From Phymorhynchus buccinoides (Eukaryota > Mollusca > Gastropoda > Neogastropoda > Raphitomidae), in contig CM065690.1 of assembly GCA_017654935.2 (NCBI GenBank), positions 20,748,066-20,812,065 of the forward strand: a stretch of DNA of 64,000 nucleotides, in the 5' to 3' direction. Position 1 is the first letter of the stretch. Each line of letters begins with the position of its first letter. A program made the position numbers and the translations under genes. Positions 36,818 to 47,300 of the stretch are shown piece after piece. The notes beneath the pieces were generated by a model, which was not told the DNA's origin, made no database searches, and was given only the letters and a program-made list of their open reading frames with translations.

Positions 36818-39800
36818 GTGTATGCCAGTGTGAATGAATGAAAAATGGTGTTTTACGTCCTCTCGGTCTGGAACAGACACATATGGGACATTTGTAGATA
36901 CAAAGATGGTGGGAACAATACTGGAGGCAGTGCAACTCCAGTAAAGTCCCGATTTTTTTAGCAATACAGATAGGTGTAGCGGTAACCACGCCTCGGTTAA
37001 ACCTCATCGGCTATGGTTCCGCCACCAGTATAATATAGTGTTATCTTAATGTGTGTGCCAGTGTGTTTGTGTGTGTGCATTTTATATTGGGTACTCTGTA
37101 CTTTCACATACATGTCTGGCCTGTAGCTGTGTTGCCGCAGTGGGAGTGGGGGGTGTTCATGTGTACAGATACATTTTATTTTATTTTGTATTGTATTTAT
37201 TGACTGCAAGACAAATGTTCTCGTTTTAACCCTTTCGCCGCCAGCCATTTTTGAACCACAATTTTCCATTAAACCTACAAGGGTACAGAAAAGAATTCAT
37301 CCACAATATTGGGGATTTATTTGTGACATGTTTAGAATAATGCTTATCCTTTACCGCCCAAAATTAAGAACACGAGATCAGTGGATAACAGACCCTGATT
37401 TCAAGGCTTTTAATGACATGGGTGTTAACCCTTTCAACGCTGGCCATTCCTCAGCCAAAATTTACCATTAAACTTGCCCGGGTAGAGAAAAGATTTTGTC
37501 TGCAATATTGGGAGATTCCTCTGTGACGTGCATAAAATAGGGCCTACCCTTGCCTCCCAAAATTAAGAACATAAGGTAACTGGGTACCAGACCCTCTTTT
37601 GATGCCTTTTAGTGACATGGGTATCAAATCATTGTGGTGCCAAGAGGTGACAGTGGCGATAAAAGGGTTAAATCATTGTGGTGCAAAAATGTGACAACGG
37701 CGTTGAAAGGGTTAAAGTGGGGACAATAAATGGCTGATTGATTGATTGATTGATGTCCATGTAGGCTCAAGGGGATGACCCAGAGGATGAGGCAGCAAGG
37801 GAGAAGAGAAGAACTCAGAGCCGACTAGAGCACATCATGAAGGGGCAAGAGTGAGTTTTTATCTTTTCCAAGTCATGATTAGTAATAATGATTAATAATA
37901 AGTTTATTTCATATGGCGCTAAAAATCCATACAATAGTATGCTCGATGCGCTTTACAAAGGCAACATTAAAATCAACATTAAAAACATGCATTAGAATCA
38001 ACAAGATAGTCATACTACCATCATTCTCACTCACAAAGACATCCACCCTCATTCACCATGAGTATGTTCTTACTGTTCAGGGGTGCTCATTTTCTGGAAC
38101 ATGACGGAAATCCTTTTTTTGGGGTGTCAAAGCTTGTTGCTTCCAGTTTTTTGGAGTGCCAAAATCTGTGGCTTACGGTTTTTGAGGTGCTAAGACTTGA
38201 CTTGATTTTTGGGGTGCCAAAACTTGTAGCATCCAGTTTTTTGGAGTGCCATAATCTGTGGCTTATGGTTCTTGAGGTGCTAAAGCTTGTGACTTCTGGT
38301 TTTTGGAGTGCTAAAACTTGTGACTTCTGGTTTTTGGAGTGCTAAAACTTGTGACTTCTGGTTTTGGGAGTGCTAAAACTTGTGACTTCTGGTTTTGGGA
38401 GTGCCAAAACTTGTGGCTTATGGTTTTTGGAGTGCCAAAAGTTGTGGCTTATGGTTTTTGAGGTGCTAAAACTTGTGACTTCTGGTTTTTGGAGTGCCAA
38501 AAGTTGTGGCTTATGGTTTTTGGAGTGCCAAAAGTTGTGGCTTCCAGTGTTTGGAGTTAACAGGGGTAAAAAAAAAAAGTCCCAGGATGAGATACTGTAG
38601 GAAAACATCATTGCAAGTTTCGTAATTTTGTGCAAACTTAGAAATGAAAATGCTCTGCTCACGAAACGTTTTGTTGATTGTGAATGAGATTTTGACGTAA
38701 TTGTCCTCTTTTTAAGATGCCGTAAAGCTGGCTGGCTGTTAGTGATGTAGAGGACTTCTGTCTGTGCTTTACTGCTGTAAGGAATCAGCTGCTTAGGACG
38801 CACATTTCACCGCCAGGGGGCAGTCAAACCAGTAGGGGCTTAGCGCGTGATATTCTTACTTGGGGTAGTAGAGAGAGAGAGAGAGAGGGAGGAGACTCAT
38901 CTCTCTCTCTCTCTCTCTCACTACCCCCAAGTAAGAATATCACGCGCTAAGCCCCTACTGGTTTGACTGCCCCCTGGCGGTGAAATCAGCGTCCTAAGTT
39001 AACCATTGGATGCTGTTGTTGACAGGCATTGATCAACCGCTTCCTAAACTACTAGGCTGCATGCTTGCACAGCAATAGTCTAACCATTGCTTGGTTGCAT
39101 CCGAGTGGGAAAAGATTAGAGAATATTTTCGTGAGACTACGTTTTATTGTGAAAAGTATGTGCCACTCAACAATAATTTTGTTGTGAAAAGCATGTGCCA
39201 TGAAAAAAAGCAACAACAAAACCTTGTCAAGCCAAAGCCGCTGCTGTTGTCTTAACTTTTTAAGCCCCTTATAGCCTGATTCCGCCCATGACATCCATTA
39301 CTTTCTCCTACCAAGCCGTCTAAAACCGCCCCCGTACACCCACTTCGTTATGTATTTTAGAGTTAAAATTGCAATATCAAAAATATTACATAACAAAAAA
39401 AACATTGCAAATTGCAAGATACACAAACCCTGAACATTTGAAGTCAATCCATCAAGTAGTTATTTTTTAATATTTGTTTAAACACAGTACCCCATTTGGG
39501 GCCCAGTTTACCAACATTAATTTGGTGGTTACAGGGAGTAGAGTCGTCATTTTAATCGGGGTTACAAGTGTTAAAGAGCTGTAAAAGCAAGGCTTCAAGT
39601 GTTGGCTGTCAACACCTGGAATTAGAAAGTTAACAAAGAAAAATCAGCTTGCATTTTCTTTATAAGAAAGATATTGGTCTTGTGAAACATACATTTTAAT
39701 TTATATTATTTGGTATTAGGTACTTTATAGTCACAGAGGCGTTTCTGTAAAATTCGGGTTGCTCCCACCTGGATGCGTGCCACCCAATTTAAAAATAAAT

Positions 39801-39925
39801 AAATTTGCATGCAGTTAGTGTGTGACTGATGAGGAAGGAAAGGGTGTGTGTGTGTTACATTTTGACCAAATGACAACTTTTTCGTTGCCTCTGGGATTGA
39901 CGTGTGCTGAGTGCATGGGCACACG

Positions 39926-39956
<31 letters not shown>

Positions 39957-41268
39957 TCCACGTTCAGACCGTAAGGCCTAGTGCAAAGTGAGAGGAAAAA
40001 TCCCCTGTACCGAGATTCGAAGTCGGGTTTACTTAACACAAGGCAAACGCGTTACCTCTGTGCCACTCTACACTCTATTTTCAACTCGCGGGGACTTCAC
40101 TTCATTGTGCACGGAAGTTGAGTGTTGAGGTTAACTCATTCAAGTCATTCCGGCCATATATGTCCAGAATTAATAGATAGCTGTCAATTTGCTTCAAGGG
40201 AAGTAAATATGTGCAAACCATACCTTGGTCACTTCTAAACTCGCTTCGCTCCCTTAGACCACAATTTTGCCTCTGACTTTGCTTTTGTAGTGGTTGTGGG
40301 GAAGCCAATCTGTGCAGAGAGTTTTTCTATAATACATCTATATATTAAAAAAAAAATAGTCTGATCTACCACTTCCCTATGTCTAAACCTGAAGTAAAAC
40401 CCTGTAATCCTCTTTCATTTCTCCTTTTGTTTATGTATTTTTTTGTTTGTGTGTATGGCTGGAGTGATTTGTTAGTTTTTTTAATAATTCAATATCGTTG
40501 CGATACGAATGAGTTAAACGTGTGGCTTGACTGTTTCAGGAGGAACAATGTGCTGCGCTGTATGGTGGAGTCTGGCCAACTGGTGGCCACAGAGCAACAG
40601 CTGAGTGCTTACCACGTCAACATGGAAGGTAAAACGACTACAACCAGTTTACTGAATACAGTGGAATCCGTTTAATTGGCCATCGGTTAATCGGCCAAAG
40701 CCGCTTAACCCTTTCGCCGCCAGCCATTTTTCAGCCAAAAAATACCATTAAACTTAACTGGGTAGAGAACCAAAAAAATCTGCAATATTGCTGATTCCTC
40801 TGTGACATGTATAACATTAGGCCTATCTTTACCTCCCAACATTAAGAAAATAGGGTCTTCAGATAACAGACCCTGATTTGATGCCTTTTAGTGACATGGG
40901 TGATAAACCATTGTGGTGCAAAAATGCGACATTGGTGGTGAAAGGGTTAATCGGCCAATTTCCTCTCGAACAGAATTTTTTTCTTCTTAAGCATGTGTTA
41001 TTTTGTTCGTTTTTACGGCCAAAGCTGAAATCTTCAATGTCGCTTTATTGGCCACTTTTTCTCTCTAATTTTTCCTCTTTACCCCTTTTTGAGAGGGAGA
41101 ACAACAGAGGCAGACAAACTGACAACACGCTTTTGACGTTTACATGGTTGAGTGTGAAGTTGGAAGGTGAGCTGTTGTCAATTGAAAGACCCTGCATGGC
41201 GTTAAAATCACTCAAGAAAACAAAATCATTGTCTTTTACTCGTGCTTCTGTCAAGTTGTAGGATTAAT

Positions 41269-41346
<78 letters not shown>

Positions 41347-44300
41347 CACAAAAAGGGAAAGAATTTGAACTGCAACATTTAATTTTGACGTCATTGCTTT
41401 TGACTTGCATAATTGCATCATACAGTATCTCGATGTTCGTTTTATCGGCCGATTCGCTTTGTCGGCCATATTTTTCCTGGTCCCTAAAGTGGCCGATTAA
41501 GCGGATTCCACTGTATTACCATACTTTTCGGACTATGAGGCGCACCTTTGTATAAGGCGCACCCCACAAAAGTTACCAAAATTTCAGATTTTATGATACT
41601 TTGTTACTATTTTATTGGTCATATTATAAGGCGCAGGGGTCGTAATCTGCGTGGAAAGTATCGCCTTATAGTCCGAAGACTATGGTACACATTTGATTTC
41701 AATCTTTTCACAATTAAAAAAACCCAAACACTAAGGCTGTGTACACATTAGACGCGAAAGCCCCATGTGTACGTGCGCTAACTCAGAAATCAGTTGGATT
41801 ATTTACAGTGTGATGATTGTTTTATTCTCACCATAGAAGGGTTGCTGGCTGATCATATCGACTGTATTATTTATCTCGCTGGCCTTCTGTGTGTCTACAC
41901 TCCTAGGCATTTATGACAAGCATTTGTCTCCTCCACAGCCCTCTTTGCTGCTCCAGGATCCTTGGCAAATGTTCCAGGCCCCTTCATCGTGGAATAAGCT
42001 CCTTTTAACCCTTTCACCGCCAAAGTCGTATTTTAGCACCACAGTGATTTAACAACGATGTCACTAAAAGGCATCAAATTGGGGTCTATTATCCAAAGAC
42101 CCTATTGTCTTAGTTTTGGGAAGGAAGGAAAAATGGTGTTTTACGTCCTCTCGGTCTGGAACAGACACATATGGGACATTTGTAAATACAAAGATGGTGG
42201 GAACGATACTGGAGGCAATGCCCGGAGGCAGTGCAACACCAGTAAAGTCCCGATTTTGTAACAATACAGATAAGTGTAGCAGTAACCACGCCTCGGTTAA
42301 ACCTCAACGGCTATGGTACTGCTACGATAGTTTTGGGAAGCACGGGTAGACCTTATTTTATATCTGTCACAGAGGAATCCCCAATACTGCAGATGGATTT
42401 TGTTCTCTATCCAGGTAAACTTAGTGGAAATCTTTGGCTGAAGTATGGCTGGCGGTGAAAGGGTTAATTACTCCGTAGTTCAAACTCCGTATCTTCTCTC
42501 AAAACCACTCTATTCAAATCATAGTCTGCCTCTTCCTTTTCCAATGAGGCTGTACACCGAAAGTTCTCTGCCCCTGTCTCTTGACCGGAGATGCGAACCC
42601 CCCCTACTTAAGATTATCGCCCTTGCCTGTTGGGAACTAGTAGTAGTATATAGCCACATAAAATTATCTGCTCCTGACTCGTCACCAGGGGGCATTGGCA
42701 GTCCGGGCCTAAGATTATCGCCATTTCATGTCGGCAAGGAGTAGTGTAAAGCCTCATTGCTTTCGTCCCTTCCACATGTGTGTTTGCATGTGTTTGCTTG
42801 CCTATGTCTGTCTGTTTTGTGCCTGCGCTCGCTTGTGTGTGTGCTGTGTTTGGGGGTGAGGTGGGGGGGGGGGGGTGTAAAAGGATTGTTTCACGAGTCA
42901 TATAATTTATTTCAGTTGCTGGTTTGTTAGTTATTTTACTTTGTTTATTATTGTAATTGCTTAGACTTTTGAGTGGTTATTTTTAACCATTTCGCCACCA
43001 GCCATTTTTCAGCCAAATAATACCATTAGACTTAACTGAGTACAGAAAATTAAAATATTTGCAATATCGCAAATTCCTCTGTGACATATATATTATAACA
43101 TTAGGCATATCCTTATCTCCCAAAATTACGAAAATAGGGTCTTCAGATAACAGGCCCTGATTTGATGCCTGTTAGTGACATGGGTGTTAAACCATTGTGG
43201 TGCTAAAATGCGACATTGGCGGTGAAAGGGTTAAGATAAACCACCCCAAATACTCATTATTATTGTTGCTATTATCACACCTGTTTACTCTACTCTTTTT
43301 GAGTGGTATTCTACTCAATTTGGACCTCTACTACTCTTCAAAACTGAAAATAATGCTCTTTAATTCTTGATTACTACTCATTTTCAGTTAACATTATTTG
43401 ATGGTTTAATGAATAAAACTACATATTTTGTACCCAAACTACTCATTTCAGCTATCCAGACTACTCAAGACTTGTGTAGGTGGTAAACAGGTCTGTATTA
43501 TTTATGAATACGATGATTTCCTACTTTCTTGACAGAGACGTTGCGTGCGGATCCCCCTAAAGTGCCTGAGGTGGTGATCAAGGTGTGGAGGGACCTGCTG
43601 AAGTCGGTGCAGGAGAAGCAGCTGACACGCCTGCTGCTGCAGCACATGGTCCACAGTCTGCTGGAACAACAGGAGCAGAACAACCGCCATCAGCATCATC
43701 ATGGTGCTTCGTCCTCAACACACTGTCTGATGCTGCTGGCTTGGATTAGGCTGGTGCTCCTCTGTCACGCCTCCAACTGTGAGTTGGGGGTTATTTTTGC
43801 GGGGGATTGGGGATGGTGTGTTGTGTGTGTGTTTAAGAGAGGGGTTGTAGCTCTCTATGTGTGGTGGGGGTCTGATAGGTATTGGTGTTCTGATGCTATT
43901 TTGGCATGTTGGAGAATTCTGCTCTTTTACCAGATATCCAGCGGGGAACTAGTGGTTTGTGTGTGTGTTTGTGCGTGTGTGAGTAGTGTGTGTGTGTGCA
44001 TGTGTGTGTGTGTGAGTAGTGTGTGTATATGCATGTGTGTGTGTGGATGCGTGAGTAATGTGTGTTTGTGTGTGTGCATGCGCGAGTAATGTGTGTATAT
44101 GTGTGTGTGTTTGTGCATGTGTGAATAGTGTGACTACAATACTTTCACTCACCATTATCCACCGTACGTCATGTTACAGACAGCAAAATGTCCGAGGAGA
44201 GGGAGAGTCAGGCAGAATTATATGGCGGTCCAGTGGAGTTCAGTCGACACCTGCTGCTGGCCTCCTGTCTGCAGAACCCCAACCTTCTCACCTGCAGTCT

Positions 44301-47300
44301 GCTTCGCCTGTCAGTACTGGGCTTATTTGATGATTAACTGTCATGTTTTTGTTTTACATTTCGCAATGTGAAATCTGAACAGTCTGTTTCGCCTGTCAGT
44401 ACTGGGCTTCTTTGATGAACAACTGTCATAATTTGGTTTTTACCTTTCGCAATGTGAAATCTGAACAGTCTGCTTCGCCTGTCAGTACTGGGCTTCTTTG
44501 ATGAACAACTGTCATGTGTTTTTGGGTTTTTTACCTTTCGCAATGTGAAATCTGAACAGTCTGCTTCGCCTGTCAGTACTGGGCTTCTTTGATGAAGAAC
44601 TGTCATGTGTTTTTGGGTTTTTTACCTTTCGCAATGTGAAATCTGAACAGTCTGCTTCGCCTGTCATTAGTGGGCTTCTTTGATGAACAACTGTCATGGG
44701 TTTTTTTAACCTTTCTGAATGTGAAATCTAACAGCATCTTTTTTTTTTTTTTCTGATATATCTTTGCAAGTAGTTGTTTTACAGTTTTGTTAGATGATGC
44801 AGTTTGTCTTGATCAACTGCTAAGTCCAACACATCGAAGTTGACCAATATTGAGTTACATCTTTTGTGCACAGCGATTTTATCTAGGCTAATCTGTTTGA
44901 TAATAAGGGAGACCTCTCTCAATAACTGTTCAAATATATTTAAGCACACACACACAAAATGACCACGAGCTTAACAATTCCACTGGACAACTACCAAATA
45001 ACTGAGAAATTTCAGATTTTATCCTTTAAAAAACATTTATACAATTTTCTGTGCCTTTAAAAAAAAAAGTTTAATTGAAAGTGGCAGAAACGTTTTGACT
45101 AAAATCTTTGAATTTGTATCACAATATGGAGAAATGTAATGTATCTCGTATAATGCTTTTTTTCATACTGCTTATCCTTGATCTCAGACCTTATGCTTAT
45201 CACGTTATGCTTGTATCTTTCATTATGTCAAATACGTTTCTCACTTTCTGACATGTGGAAGTTTAGAGACGCAGCATTACAAGAGAAGTAACCAAGTTTC
45301 CAGAGCAATATTTGGGTGGAGAATTGTTTCACTCCTGTTTGACTTTTCAGACTATTAAGCGATCTTTTTTTTCCAGACTGAAATTCCAGCGTCTATGACT
45401 AATAGCATAGTAAGAAAATATAGTACCAAAATCTGAATTTTGTATAAAAATCTGGAGGGTGTGCTTTATAGTTAGAAAAATATGATTACGTTCAAGCAAT
45501 GTTTTTGCATTATGTGGGTAAAGTGATTTACGAGGTTGTATTAGATCTGAGAGTAATAGGATAAGCTGCAATGATAAGATTCTGAAATATGATATCAGAT
45601 GTGTGTGTGTTCTTCCATTTTACGTCCTTCCACTGAAAGTAATTCAGGCATGTGTGTGTGTGATTTTAGGGTTGGGGACAAAAGCAGTTTTTCAGAGGAC
45701 ATGTTCAGAAAGCTGGACGACTTGAACCAAGTATACAAAGGAAACTCTGCTGCATTTCCTGACAAACAGCACAGCGACATGGAGGTAGAGGTGAAGAAAG
45801 AAGACCACTCCAAGAGAACAGGTATATCAGGAATCCTGTGAAAAGGTTTTCTTCTTTTTTTGTTGTACAGTAGAACCTCCCTTATAAGACCTTAAAAAAT
45901 CACCCAAAATGAGGTCTTATATGGGAGGGGGTCTTATAAGGAAGGTAATTTTAATACTTACAAAGAAGGGCAATGTCTCAGAGAAGTAGGTCTTATATGG
46001 GAGGGAGTCTTATAAGGGAGGTCCGCTGTATTGTTGTGATATTGAATCGAAGTGATGAGGGGAAAATGAGGACCATTCCAAGTGAACATATGTGTATCAG
46101 GAATCTGTTATTAGTTTTTCTTTTTCGTTGTATTGTGGTATTGAATCGAAGTGAGGAGACAGATGGTAGAATGAGGACCATTCCAAGAGGACAGGTATAT
46201 CACAAATCTTTTGTTAGTTTTTCTTTTTCATTGTATTGCGATATTGAATCAAAGTGATGCGGAGACAGATGGAGAAAATGAGGACCATACCAAGAGGACG
46301 TGTGTATCAGGAATCTTTTTTTTTAGTTTTTCTTTTTCGTTGTAATATTGTATCGAAGTGAGGAGGACACAGATGGGGAAAATGAGGACCATTCCAAGAG
46401 GACTGTTTTATTATTTTTATTTTATTCCAAGAGGACTATTTTATTAGTTTTTCTTTTTCGTTGTATTGTTGTGATATTGAATCGAAGTGAGGAGGACACA
46501 GATGGGGAAAATGAGGACCATTCCAAGAGGACAGGTGTATCAGGAATAAATTGTGATTAGTTTTTTTCTTTTTTGTTGTATTGTGGTGGTATTGAATCAG
46601 TGTGATGATTTGGATGTAATGTATGTCTTTTCCTCTTTATCTTTCTGTTCTTCTTCCATTGAGTCAGTTTACTTTAGTGCCTGCATTTTGTTTTTAGCTC
46701 ATTCAAGTCGTTCCAGCAATATATGTGCAGAATTAATAGAAAGCTGTCAGATTGATGCATTTGCTTCAAGGGAAGTAAATATGTGTGCACACCCATACCT
46801 TGGTCACTTCTAAACTCGCTTCGCTCCCTTAGACCACAATTTTGCCTCTGACTTTGCTTTTGTAGTGGTTTGTTGTGGGGGAAACCAATCGGTGTAGAGT
46901 TTTTCTATATAAAGTATATATATATAAAAACATCTGATCTACCGCTTCCTTATGTCTAAACCTGAAGAAAAATCCCGTAATCTTCTTTCATTTCTCCTTT
47001 TGTTTATGTATGGCTGGAGTGATGTGTGAGTTATTAAAAATAATTCAAAATCGTTACAATGCGAATGAGTTAGGCATGGGGAGAGTGGGTATTGGGAGTT
47101 AATCTGTTTGTGGTTGGTGGGTGTTGGGAGTTAATCTGTTTGTGGTTGGTGGGTATTGGGAGTTAATCTGTTTGTGGTTGGTGGGTATTGGGAGTTAATC
47201 TGTTTGTGGTTGGTGGGTGTTGGGAGTTAATCTGTTTGTGGTTGGTGGGTGTTGGGAGTTAATCTGTTTGTGGTTGGTGGGTATTGGGAGTTAATCTGTT

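Larger units (their letters stand above)
40659..41513. mobile_element. TA-flanked mariner-like MITE, CAGTGGAATCCG ends
   Basis: CAGTGGAATCCGTTTAAT begins and the inverse (ATTAAGCGGATTCCACTG) ends the element, with TA on both sides (40657-40658, 41514-41515). It contains family A copy 8 and a (CA)n array at 41272-41345. Without the nested copy and its TTAA it is ~613 bases. It starts 30 bases after exon 8. Confidence 0.88.
41905..42982 (+). pseudogene. LINE 3-prime remnant split by three MITEs in LAS1L intron 8
   Basis: It shares CTCCTCCACAGCCC and TTCCAGGCCCCTTCATCGTG with the LINE at 33551, and CCCTTCCACATGTGTGTTTG and TTATTATTGTAATTGC further on. Family A copy 9, the CAATGAGG MITE and family A copy 10 interrupt it in order. 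Confidence 0.75.

Noticed and set aside
38058..38803. ORFs of 78-153 codons in intron 7
   Set aside because: They read the 31-bp minisatellite; both strands are open and no domain is present.
45973..46560. ORFs of 60-94 codons with repeated [11 protein letters not shown]
   Set aside because: They are translations of the exon 11-derived tandem units in an intron.
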